From Planctomycetota bacterium (GTDB lineage Bacteria; Planctomycetota; B15-G4; JADJEK01), in NCBI GenBank assembly GCA_016795255.1, contig JAEUIB010000076.1, positions 1 to 6,965 on the forward strand: DNA of 6,965 nucleotides, in the 5' to 3' direction. Shown here one piece after another: positions 1 through 5,985 of this stretch; within the stretch, counting starts at the first letter, position 1, and each line of letters starts with the position of its first letter. A model generated the notes under the pieces. The model searched no databases. It saw only the letters and a program-made list of their open reading frames with translations, and was not told the DNA's origin. Made by a program: the position numbers and the translations under genes.

Positions 1-663
1 CTTCTTCAGCGCGCGTTCGTCGCTAGGCGCGTCTTCGGCCGCGGCGTCGCACAGGATCGCGAGGTCGTACCGCGTGTCGGCGCGCTTGCGCGTCGTGCGG
101 TGCCGGCACGCGAAGTACTCGCGCGTGACTTCGAACAGGAACGGCCGGTGCTCGACCGGCACTTCGACGTAGCCGATCAAGCCGATGCCGGTCATCGACC
201 AGCGCGCCGTCTTCGGATGGCGCTCGAACTCGGCGCGCAGCAGCGGCGCGGCGAACTGCCGGAACAGCGCGGCCGCGAGATCGTCGTGGCGCTTCGCGAC
301 GTTGCGGCCGAAGTACACGCTCAGCGTGAACTGATCGGACTGGATCGGCGCCAAGCTCTTCTGGATCAGCTCCTCGAGTTCACCGGACGCGACGCGGATG
401 ACGGCCGGCGACTTGAGTTCCTGGATCGTCGCGACGCTAGGCGTCGGCTTGTGGCCGCGCGCTTCGGCGAGCAGCGACACGTAGTAGCCGGCCTTCTGGT
501 AGCGGTACGCGCGGCAGAGGTTGAACACGCGCGTCCGCGGCAGCTCGACGTACGACGGATCGGTCAGGTAGTCCTTCGCGGCGACGACGCGCGTGTCGGG
601 CACGTCGAGCGGCCAGTCCGACGTGTCGCGGACGACGATGAGGTTTCGCAGGACGGCGGTCAT
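1..663 (-). CDS. RimK-family ATP-grasp ligase, N-terminal RLAN domain only (runs off window)
   Basis: The gene starts at the ATG at 663-661 and is open for 221 codons to the window edge, so the C-terminal part is missing. The visible protein begins MTAVLRNLIVVRDTSDW and carries features I recognise from the RimK-like ATP-grasp N-terminal (RLAN) domain: TRVFNLCRAYRYQKAGYY near residues 44-61, SLLAEARGHKPTPSV just after it, then YFGRN, and RYDLAILCD near residue 200. Family members are roughly 450-500 residues with the ATP-grasp catalytic domain in the second half, so that domain should lie beyond base 1. Characterised RimK adds glutamates to ribosomal protein S6. The substrate of RLAN-bearing relatives is not established, so amide-bond formation is inferred from family. 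The start overlaps the preceding gene's stop in an ATGA, indicating translational coupling to the C39-like peptidase. No strong ribosome binding site precedes it, which fits reinitiation. Family call is firm; function is open. Confidence 0.88.
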   Translation of the reverse strand, partial: MTAVLRNLIVVRDTSDWPLDVPDTRVVAAKDYLTDPSYVELPRTRVFNLCRAYRYQKAGYYVSLLAEARGHKPTPSVATIQELKSPAVIRVASGELEELIQKSLAPIQSDQFTLSVYFGRNVAKRHDDLAAALFRQFAAPLLRAEFERHPKTARWSMTGIGLIGYVEVPVEHRPFLFEVTREYFACRHRTTRKRADTRYDLAILCDAAAEDAPSDERALKK

Positions 664-1400
664 GACGCACGAGGGCCCTCGCGTTTGGGACGGACGACCA
701 GCAGCACCGCGTCGTACGTCAGCACTCCCAGCAGGATCGAGCCGATGACGCGGTCGATGTCGACCTCGTAGTGGTGCGCACGGCGGCGCATCGGGTTCTC
801 GAGGTACGGATCGGCGACGTGGACCACGCGGTCGTCGGCGTCGTAGCCGGCGAGCACGACGAAGTGGCCCTGCGGTTCGCCGCGGATGTCGTTCGGCTCG
901 TCGTCGTCTCCGTACTCGCGCATCGCGCGGTAGAGGAACGTCGACGACAATCCGGTCAGGATCGGTTGCTTTTTCGTCAGGTACTTGCGGATCAGTGCCG
1001 GCGTGAGGTCGGCGAGGCGCAGGTCGCCGCCGCGATCGAGGAACTCGAGGTACGCGCGCGTCGCGGCCTGCAGGCGCCGGCCGCTCTTCACGGCCCGCTG
1101 GCGCATCAGCCGTTCGGCGACGTCGACCGAACCGTCGGCGAACCACGTCGGGTCGAAGACCTGCAGGTTGTACGTGTAGAGGATCGCTTCGAACCCGCGC
1201 TCGAGCGCGTCGTTCGCGAGCAGCACCGCGAGCGTGCCTCCCGAATCGAGCGTCCGTACGTCGCGGATCACCTCGTCGAGCGACAGATCGAGCCCGTGGT
1301 AGCGATACACCGCATGCAGACACGTCGGGCCGCAGGTGCGGTCGTCGGGCTGCGGCAGGATCTCGAGATGCAGTCGCTCGGCCATGAGGCGCGCGATCAT
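660..1400 (-). CDS. C39-like (papain-fold) cysteine peptidase, partner of RimK-family ligase
   Basis: This 246-residue protein has a plausible complete cysteine-peptidase active site: Gln17 as oxyanion residue, Cys23 in DDRTCGPTC as nucleophile, His179 in GHFVVLAGYD and Asp197 in VADPY. The spacing and motifs match the Peptidase_C39-like (DUF3335-type) family. No signal peptide or membrane segment is evident, so it is probably cytoplasmic. In other bacteria this domain is often fused to an N-terminal GNAT acetyltransferase and encoded next to a RimK-family protein; here there is no GNAT domain. Start choice is between ATG at 1400 and ATG at 1385 (241 residues). Neither has a good ribosome binding site; the first is preceded by a weak GGATCGG. 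The frame stays open upstream into the glycosyltransferase gene, but that part overlaps the real gene and is not protein-like. It lies 56 bases after the glycosyltransferase stop and overlaps the ligase start by four bases. Substrate unknown; cleavage of the ligase's product or substrate is a guess. Confidence 0.85.
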   Translation of the reverse strand: MIARLMAERLHLEILPQPDDRTCGPTCLHAVYRYHGLDLSLDEVIRDVRTLDSGGTLAVLLANDALERGFEAILYTYNLQVFDPTWFADGSVDVAERLMRQRAVKSGRRLQAATRAYLEFLDRGGDLRLADLTPALIRKYLTKKQPILTGLSSTFLYRAMREYGDDDEPNDIRGEPQGHFVVLAGYDADDRVVHVADPYLENPMRRRAHHYEVDIDRVIGSILLGVLTYDAVLLVVRPKREGPRAS

Positions 1401-1456
1401 AGGCGCCGATCCGCGATCGCCGACATGCGCGACCGATGGATCGCGGGACGACCCGA

Positions 1457-2407
1457 TCAGCGCACGCGCGGATCGCCGTGTCCGGTGTCGTTCCACACCT
1501 CGGCGACGACGCGGCGGATCGCGGCGGTTGCCGCCGCCCGTTCGCCGGCGACGGTCATGCGCCGTGCGGTCCTCCACCACTCCTCGAGCGCGCGCCACGC
1601 GGTCATGCACTTCGCCAAGCCGAAGCCGAGCGGGCCGTACGCCCGCTGGTAGAAGCGCGCGCGGTTCTTGTGCCACTCGAGCGCGAAATCGCCGTAGCGG
1701 CTCGTCGACGCGCCGCCGTGATGCACGACGCGCGCGCCGGCCAGGAACCAGATCGAGTAGCCGCGCGCGACGAGGCGCCGGCACAACTCGACGTCATTGA
1801 AGAACAGGAACAGGTCGGCATCGAGCAGGCCGACCTCGGTCAGCGCCGACTTGCGCAGCATCAGCGCGGCGCCCGGCGGCTGATCGACGCGACGCGTCGA
1901 CAGGTGGTCGAAGTCGGAGCAGAAGTAGCGGTCGATCACGGCGCGCAGCGGCCAGCGCTTGCCGAACCACGTGTCGAAGCCGAACAGCACGCCGAGCGTC
2001 GGGAAGCGCATGCAGGCGCGCTGGATCGAACCGTCGACGTTGAACAATTGCGCGCCGACGGCGCCCACCCACGGATCGTCCTCGAGGAAGCGCACGAGTC
2101 GCGTCGGCGCGTCCGGTGCGACCTCGGTATCGCTGTTCAGCAGGAACACGAAGCTCCCGCGTGCGGCGCGAATGCCGACGTTGTTGCCCTCGGCGTAGCC
2201 GACATTGCGCTCGTTGACGATCAGCCGGACTTCGGGGAACTGCTTGCGCACGCACGCGACGCTGTCGTCGGACGACGCGTTGTCGACGACGATGACTTCG
2301 CGCGACAGCGTCGGATCGACGGCGCGGACGCACTCGAGGCACCGCATCAGCAGATCGCGCGTGTTCCACGACAGGACGACGATCGACAGCAGCGGCGGCG
2401 CGGACAT
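1457..2407 (-). CDS. GT2 glycosyltransferase, rhamnosyltransferase (WbbL)-like
   Basis: This 316-residue protein is a family 2 (GT-A fold) inverting glycosyltransferase that should transfer a nucleotide-activated sugar to a lipid-linked glycan on the cytoplasmic side of the inner membrane. Visible motifs are LLSIVVLSWN at the N-terminus, VDNASSD at 41-47 for nucleotide binding, NVGYAEGNN at 68-76, NSD at 91-93 in the metal-binding DXD position, PPGAALMLRK at 177-186, FFNDVELCRR at 202-211 supplying the catalytic base region, and VVHHGGAS at 227-234. This pattern is that of WbbL-type rhamnosyltransferases (COG1216), but sugar and linkage cannot be read from sequence. No membrane span is obvious. 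The ATG at 2407-2405 is chosen because it follows a GAGG at seven bases, sits in a TGATG overlap with the upstream gene's stop, and places the GT2 motif at the usual distance. The open frame further upstream is out-of-frame overlap with the neighbouring glycosyltransferase. The C-terminal 45 residues are basic and not assigned. Confidence 0.92.
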   Translation of the reverse strand: MSAPPLLSIVVLSWNTRDLLMRCLECVRAVDPTLSREVIVVDNASSDDSVACVRKQFPEVRLIVNERNVGYAEGNNVGIRAARGSFVFLLNSDTEVAPDAPTRLVRFLEDDPWVGAVGAQLFNVDGSIQRACMRFPTLGVLFGFDTWFGKRWPLRAVIDRYFCSDFDHLSTRRVDQPPGAALMLRKSALTEVGLLDADLFLFFNDVELCRRLVARGYSIWFLAGARVVHHGGASTSRYGDFALEWHKNRARFYQRAYGPLGFGLAKCMTAWRALEEWWRTARRMTVAGERAAATAAIRRVVAEVWNDTGHGDPRVR

Positions 2408-3573
2408 CACAGGTCCTCGAACGCGATCGGGCCGGTCGTGTGGACCGACTTCGCGAACGTCACGTACGCGAGCGGCGCCAGCGTCGCGACGTCGAGCACA
2501 CGGACGAACCACGTCGTCGCTTCGAGCGCGTTCCACGCGCGCGGCGGGAATTCGAGGCGCGTGCCGGTACCGACGTGGCCGCCGCAGAACAGGAACGCGG
2601 GGTCGGTCGCGAGTTCCATGACCCACGTCGTCGCGTGCGCAGGAAGGTCGATCGCCAGCGGTTGATCGAGCGCGCCGAGATCCGTCGGCTGCAGGAAGCG
2701 CCAGCCCTGGCCGCGTGGACCGCGCTTCGCCGCGTACGCCTCGAGCCGATCGAACGCCCACGCGCCGAGCGCGCCGTAGTGCTTGCGGTAGTAGCGCGCG
2801 CGTGACACGTGGTAGCGACGCTGCACCTCTTCGCGCAGCGTCCGCGCGCTCTGATCGAAGAAGTGGATCATCCGCGCCGCCGGCGCCAGCACGACGCGCG
2901 CGCCGGCCGCCGTCACGCGGCGGCACAGATCGGCGTCCTCGAAGTAGAACGGGAAGCCCTCGTCGAACGGCCCGAGTCGGCGCGCGAGCTCGGTGCGCAG
3001 CATCATCGCGAAGCCCGAGATCATGCGGCAGTCGAGCGGCGACTGCGCGAGCCACGCCCTCAGGAAACGCCGCGTGCGTTCGAACGACGCTCGCCGCGCG
3101 ATGCTCGGATGCACGCGGCCGAGCGATTCGGCGACGTGCAGCGACAGCGTCGGCAGATCGTTCTGCGGCAGCAGGATGAACCGGTCGGGATCGAGGTAGC
3201 CGCGCGGCCCGACCGCGCCGATGCGCGGGTCCGACCGCATCACGTCGACGAACCCCTGCAACGCGCCGTCGAGCACCAGCACGTCGGGGTTCGACAGCAG
3301 CACGAACTCCGCGTCGATGCGCTTCGTCCCGACGTTCATGCCCGGGCCGTAGCCGTCGTTGCGATCGTGGTAGACGACGTCGACGCCGAGCTCGCGCAGC
3401 GGATCGAGTTCCGCGTGCTGGTCGATCGGGGACCGGTTGTCGACGACGACGATCTGCAGCGAGCCGGGCCCGCCGTGTTTCCCGGTGAACGTCTGCGCGC
3501 GCAACGACCTCACCGCCGACGCCGTCAGGCGACCGGAGTTGAAGTTCACGATCACCACGCCGACGTCGTGCAT
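2407..3573 (-). CDS. GT2 glycosyltransferase with C-terminal beta-rich extension
   Basis: This 388-residue protein has a GT2 core similar to its downstream neighbour: VGVVIVNFNSG at the N-terminus, VVVDNRSP at 43-49, NDGYGPGMNVG at 72-82, SNPD at 94-97 in the metal-binding position, ISGFAMMLR at 185-193, FEDADLCRR at 211-219 and MIHFFDQS at 235-242. It should add a sugar to the exported glycan; the exact donor is unknown. Unlike the neighbour it carries about 100 extra residues (roughly 287-388), rich in beta-prone stretches such as TTWVMELA and TTWFVRVLD and containing GGHVGTGTRLEFPP. This may be a small carbohydrate-binding or immunoglobulin-like module, but I cannot name it. The shared element before the extension (ARYYRKHYGALG here, ARFYQRAYGPLG in the neighbour) supports common ancestry of the pair. 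The start is the ATG at 3573-3571; only a weak purine-rich site precedes it. It is the first gene after the 158-base spacer and may have its own transcript start there. Confidence 0.9.
   Translation of the reverse strand: MHDVGVVIVNFNSGRLTASAVRSLRAQTFTGKHGGPGSLQIVVVDNRSPIDQHAELDPLRELGVDVVYHDRNDGYGPGMNVGTKRIDAEFVLLSNPDVLVLDGALQGFVDVMRSDPRIGAVGPRGYLDPDRFILLPQNDLPTLSLHVAESLGRVHPSIARRASFERTRRFLRAWLAQSPLDCRMISGFAMMLRTELARRLGPFDEGFPFYFEDADLCRRVTAAGARVVLAPAARMIHFFDQSARTLREEVQRRYHVSRARYYRKHYGALGAWAFDRLEAYAAKRGPRGQGWRFLQPTDLGALDQPLAIDLPAHATTWVMELATDPAFLFCGGHVGTGTRLEFPPRAWNALEATTWFVRVLDVATLAPLAYVTFAKSVHTTGPIAFEDL
2415..2418 (-). promoter_or_regulatory. Ribosome binding site of the downstream GT2 gene
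   Basis: GAGG on the minus strand lies seven bases before the ATG at 2407 and inside the 3' end of the upstream glycosyltransferase gene. With the TGATG stop/start overlap it fixes the start of the 316-residue protein despite a reading frame that stays open for another 216 codons upstream. Confidence 0.65.
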
Positions 3574-3597
3574 CGATCGCCCAACCAGGGACTCAAG

Positions 3598-3612
3598 CGG
3601 CGGCAGCCGCCG
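3598..3612. repeat. Intergenic hairpin repeat, copy A
   Basis: CGGCGGCAGCCGCCG is a palindrome with seven-base arms around one central base. It is followed by TACTCACGG. It differs at a single base from the 15-mer found twice after 6837, and lies 25 bases upstream of the glycosyltransferase start at 3573. It may be one member of a dispersed intergenic hairpin family. Confidence 0.55.
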
Positions 3613-3651
3613 TACTCACGGATGATTCGGCCCTGCTAGACCCCGACGACC

Positions 3652-3678
3652 GGTGAATTCGGCGACTGCCGTCGCCGA
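3652..3678 (-). repeat. Intergenic hairpin repeat, copy B (inverted)
   Basis: On the minus strand this reads an eight-base stem TCGGCGAC / GTCGCCGA with loop GGCA (3678-3659), running directly into ATTCACC. The 13 bases CGCCGAATTCACC (3664-3652 on the minus strand) are identical to 6849-6861 on the plus strand, where they also form the right side and flank of a GC hairpin. Shared stem architecture plus shared flank suggests one repeat family in two orientations. Confidence 0.55.
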
Positions 3679-3700
3679 GCAACACCTGGTGAAGCCGAGA

Positions 3701-3727
3701 ACGTGAATCAATCGGATTGATTCACGT
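3701..3727. promoter_or_regulatory. Perfect 27-base palindrome after wzt (operator or RNA hairpin)
   Basis: ACGTGAATCAATC is followed by one G and then by its exact reverse complement GATTGATTCACGT. It begins four bases past the stop codon of the ABC ATPase and stands out for being AT-rich in a GC-rich region. On the transcribed minus strand the hairpin is followed by TCTCGGCTTC, not a run of T, so an ordinary intrinsic terminator is poorly supported. It could be a dimeric-regulator operator controlling the two glycosyltransferase genes, an RNA stem that stabilises or partly terminates the upstream message, or part of a repeat family. Structure is certain; role is not. Confidence 0.6.
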
Positions 3728-3731
3728 CCTC

Positions 3732-4946
3732 TCAACGAATGTCTTCGAAACGCCACTCGTGGTTCAGCGAGATCACGCCGACGTGACCGGCCTGCGGCTG
3801 GATCACGAGCGGCAGTTCGTTCATGCGGTGGTCGTAGATGTGCAGGCAGTTCTCGTCGTACAGGTACCCGATCACCGTGAACTCGCCGTCGTTCAGGTCG
3901 AGGCGCGGCACGGTGATGAACGCGCGATGGCGGCCGCCCGGCTTCTGCGGGACCTTGACGCCGTCGTGGCCCGACGACGCCGCGGCGATCAGCACGTTGT
4001 CCGACCGCCAGATCGCGAAGCCGCAATTGATCGGCGCGGTCCAGCCCTCGGGCACGTGGTACTCGAGCCGCATGACGAGCTTCTGCCCGGTCTTCGTCAG
4101 CGACACCGGTTCGCCGCGTTCGTCTTGCAGCGTCACGCCGTCGAGCTTCGGCGGATTGCGCTCGGGCGAGATCGGCACGCCGCCGACCGCGAGCTCGGGT
4201 TCGTGCAACAGGCTGCGTTCGTAGTTCGCGTAGTTCGCGGTGACGGTCAGCGGATCGCCGCGCTGCTCGACCTTGCCTTGCTTCACCCAGATCACGTCGT
4301 CGCAGACCTGGCGCACGTCGTACAGCGAGTGCGAGCAGAAGATGATCGTCTTGCCGCGCTTGCGGAAGTCGAAGATGCGGTCGATGCACTTCTTTTGGAA
4401 GTGCAGGTCGCCGACGGCCAGGATCTCGTCGATGATCAGCACGTCGGGGTCGATCGCCGTCGCGACCGAGAAACCGAGCCGCATGATCATGCCCGACGAA
4501 TACGTGCGCACCGGCTGGTCGATGAAGTGGCCGAGCTCGGTGAACTCGATGATCTGATCGAGCCGCGCGCGCGTCTCCGCGCGCGAGAAGCCCATCACCG
4601 ACGCGTTCAGGAAGATGTTGTCGCGGCCGGTGAACTCGGAGTGGAAGCCTGTGCCGAGTTCGAGCAGCGACGCGACCTTGCCGTCGAGGCGGAACTCGCC
4701 GACCGTCGGCAGCGTCGTGCCGGCGAGGATCTTCAACAGGGTCGATTTGCCGGCGCCGTTGCTGCCGATGATGCCGAGCGCCTTGCCGTGCGCGACCTCG
4801 AGGTCGACGCCTTGCAGCGCCCACACTTCCTTGTGGAAGCGCTTCTTGCCGAACGACAGGCCCTCGCGGATGCGCTGGAACGGCGAGTCGTAGATCTTGT
4901 ACTTCTTGCCGACACCGCGGACGACGACGGCGAGGTCAGAGCTCAT
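3732..4946 (-). CDS. wzt: Polysaccharide export ABC transporter ATPase with Wzt-like C-terminal domain
   Basis: This 404-residue protein is the nucleotide-binding subunit that powers export of an undecaprenyl-linked polysaccharide across the inner membrane. Seen directly: Walker A GSNGAGKST at 61-69, Q-loop region with ELGTGFHSEFTGRDN at 96-110, signature YSSGM at 149-153, Walker B VLIIDEILAVGD at 169-180 and the H-loop histidine in CSHS at 206. The extended N-terminus (KYKIYDSP) and GTGFH..FTGRDN are hallmarks of the Wzt/KpsT/TagH subfamily. Residues about 250-404 form a second, beta-rich domain like the Wzt C-terminal domain, which in known O-antigen systems binds the modified chain terminus before export. 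KpsT and simple TagH lack it, so an O-antigen-type exporter is favoured. The ATG at 4946 is supported by GGGGAGG seven bases upstream. It overlaps the permease gene by 11 bases. No chain-terminating methyltransferase or kinase is visible in the window, so the recognised cap is unknown. Confidence 0.95.
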   Translation of the reverse strand: MSSDLAVVVRGVGKKYKIYDSPFQRIREGLSFGKKRFHKEVWALQGVDLEVAHGKALGIIGSNGAGKSTLLKILAGTTLPTVGEFRLDGKVASLLELGTGFHSEFTGRDNIFLNASVMGFSRAETRARLDQIIEFTELGHFIDQPVRTYSSGMIMRLGFSVATAIDPDVLIIDEILAVGDLHFQKKCIDRIFDFRKRGKTIIFCSHSLYDVRQVCDDVIWVKQGKVEQRGDPLTVTANYANYERSLLHEPELAVGGVPISPERNPPKLDGVTLQDERGEPVSLTKTGQKLVMRLEYHVPEGWTAPINCGFAIWRSDNVLIAAASSGHDGVKVPQKPGGRHRAFITVPRLDLNDGEFTVIGYLYDENCLHIYDHRMNELPLVIQPQAGHVGVISLNHEWRFEDIR

Positions 4947-5784
4947 CGGCGAACCTCCCCTTCGTCGCGAGGAAGAACGCGTGGCCGGGGATGAACACGA
5001 GCGCCGCCCACAGCGCCATCACGAGCAGCGCGGTCCACGGGATCGCCGCGGCGTCGAACGTCAGCGCGGCGCGGTAGATCTCGACCAGGTGGAAGAACGG
5101 GTTGACCTTCATCAGCCACGACCACTGCTGCAGGTTCTCGGCCTTCGTGATCAGTGCCGCGGGGTAGACGATCGGCGTCGTGAAGAACCACAGCATCAGG
5201 AACAGTTGGACGATCTGCGACGTGTCGCGGATGAAGATGTTCATCGCGCCGAGGAACAAGCCGAGTCCGGTCGTGAACACGATCTGCAGCAGCAGCGCGG
5301 GGACGACCAGCCAGAAGTGCTGCGGCAACCCGCCGATCACGACGAGCCGCACGACGACGTAGACCGCCAATGCGAACAGGAAGTAGATCGCGTTGACCGC
5401 GACCGCGTAGAGCGGCAGCAGTTGCGACGGGAACGCGATCTTCTTCACCAGGTTGCCGTTCTCGAGCACGACGCCGGTGCAGCGCACGATCGACTCGGAG
5501 AACGAGATCCACGGCAGCAGTCCGGCCATGATGTAGAACGCCGCGTGCGACCGATCGCTGAGCACCGCGTCGTCGCCGGCGCCGCCTTCGAAGCGCTGCT
5601 GCAGCACCTCGACGAACACGAGGTAGTAGACGCCGAACAGGATCAGCGGGTTCAGCAACGGCCACAGCCGGCCGAGCAGCGATCCTTCGTAACGCGCTTT
5701 CAAGTCGCGCCATACGAACGACGCCACCAGCTCGCGGTGGCGCCAGGCGATGAACGGCAGCGACAGCGACTCGGGGAGCTTCAC
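4936..5784 (-). CDS. wzm: Polysaccharide export ABC transporter permease (ABC-2 family)
   Basis: This 282-residue integral membrane protein is the channel-forming partner of the ATPase encoded next to it. The N-terminal cytoplasmic segment WRDLKARYEGSLLGRLW (25-41) and NLVKKIAFPSQLLPL (111-125) are characteristic of the Wzm/KpsM/TagG family. Six membrane segments can be picked by hydrophobicity near residues 42-62, 82-102, 122-149, 157-180, 190-210 and 250-270. Length is typical for the family. The start is a GTG at 5784-5782, which gives the family-typical short N-terminus before the RHRELVASFVWRDLKARY segment; no clear ribosome binding site precedes it, so the start is less certain than the identity. 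It is the first gene of the minus-strand series, so the promoter for the cluster should lie in 5785-5985, but I could not pick a convincing -35/-10 pair on that strand. The stop overlaps the ATPase start by 11 bases. Confidence 0.94.
   Translation of the reverse strand: MKLPESLSLPFIAWRHRELVASFVWRDLKARYEGSLLGRLWPLLNPLILFGVYYLVFVEVLQQRFEGGAGDDAVLSDRSHAAFYIMAGLLPWISFSESIVRCTGVVLENGNLVKKIAFPSQLLPLYAVAVNAIYFLFALAVYVVVRLVVIGGLPQHFWLVVPALLLQIVFTTGLGLFLGAMNIFIRDTSQIVQLFLMLWFFTTPIVYPAALITKAENLQQWSWLMKVNPFFHLVEIYRAALTFDAAAIPWTALLVMALWAALVFIPGHAFFLATKGRFADEL
4954..4960 (-). promoter_or_regulatory. Strong ribosome binding site for the ABC ATPase
   Basis: GGGGAGG on the minus strand lies seven bases before the ATG at 4946, within the last codons of the permease gene. 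It sets the ATPase start and implies independent initiation within the overlapped pair. Confidence 0.75.
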
Positions 5785-5985
5785 GATGCGAGGGTGCTCA
5801 CGGACGGGCGAAGGACGGACGCGAAGGGCGAGCAGACTACCAGTGTCGGCACGCCCTGTTCATGCATGAGGTTCCTCGCGAGCTTCGGCAGTCCGCGGCG
5901 CCCGACTGAAACGCCGCCGCCGCGGCCCGCGAACCGGCGGCCGCTCGGTAGCCGCCCGGCCCTCGGCTCCGTATCCTCCGCCCCC
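5785..5985. other. Divergent intergenic region between wzm and the exonuclease gene
   Basis: This 201-base spacer separates the two transcription directions and must hold promoters for both. It contains CATGCATG at 5861-5868 and an imperfect direct repeat, CGGACGGGCGAAGG at 5801-5814 and CGGACGCGAAGG at 5816-5827, near the permease start. I see no small gene with convincing codon use and no clear sigma-70 promoter on the minus strand. Confidence 0.5.
5972..5977 (+). promoter_or_regulatory. Possible -10 element of the exonuclease gene
   Basis: TATCCT resembles a -10 hexamer and ends eight bases before the ATG at 5986. No matching -35 is evident and no Shine-Dalgarno sequence lies between it and the ATG, so transcription from here would give a leaderless or near-leaderless message. 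Weak evidence based on position and hexamer only. Confidence 0.25.

Noticed and set aside
670..681. Twelve-base palindrome CGAGGGCCCTCG just before the ligase start
   Set aside because: It lies inside the peptidase coding sequence, is GC-only plus one AT pair per arm, and short palindromes of this kind are common in GC-rich coding DNA.
660..1400. Bacteriocin-processing C39 peptidase working with the ABC exporter
   Set aside because: The exporter is an ABC-2 polysaccharide type, the peptidase is not fused to a transporter, and no double-glycine leader peptide gene is visible. The RimK-type neighbour fits the other C39-like family.
1401..1456. Possible promoter or small feature between the glycosyltransferase and peptidase genes
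   Set aside because: Only 56 bases with minor self-complementary GATCGCG-type words; no promoter hexamers, hairpin with T run or small gene could be supported.
771..3639. Several plus-strand open frames of 120-400 codons opposite the peptidase and glycosyltransferase genes
   Set aside because: They are shadows of genes with clear motifs on the minus strand and are dominated by Arg, Ala, Glu and Asp without recognisable folds.
3701..3727. Intrinsic transcription terminator after wzt
   Set aside because: The stem is strong but no T run follows on the transcribed strand, and the stem is AT-rich at its centre. Kept only as an unassigned palindrome.
4897..5985. Very long plus-strand open frame running antisense to the ABC genes and joining the exonuclease frame
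   Set aside because: It is the complement of a well-supported permease and ATPase; the translation is charged, repetitive and lacks domains. Long antisense frames are expected at this GC content. Only the part from 5986 is protein-like.
5866..5985. Earlier in-frame ATG for the exonuclease
   Set aside because: It would add 40 residues rich in Pro and Arg with no family counterpart, and the FDTETTG motif is already at the normal distance from the ATG at 5986.
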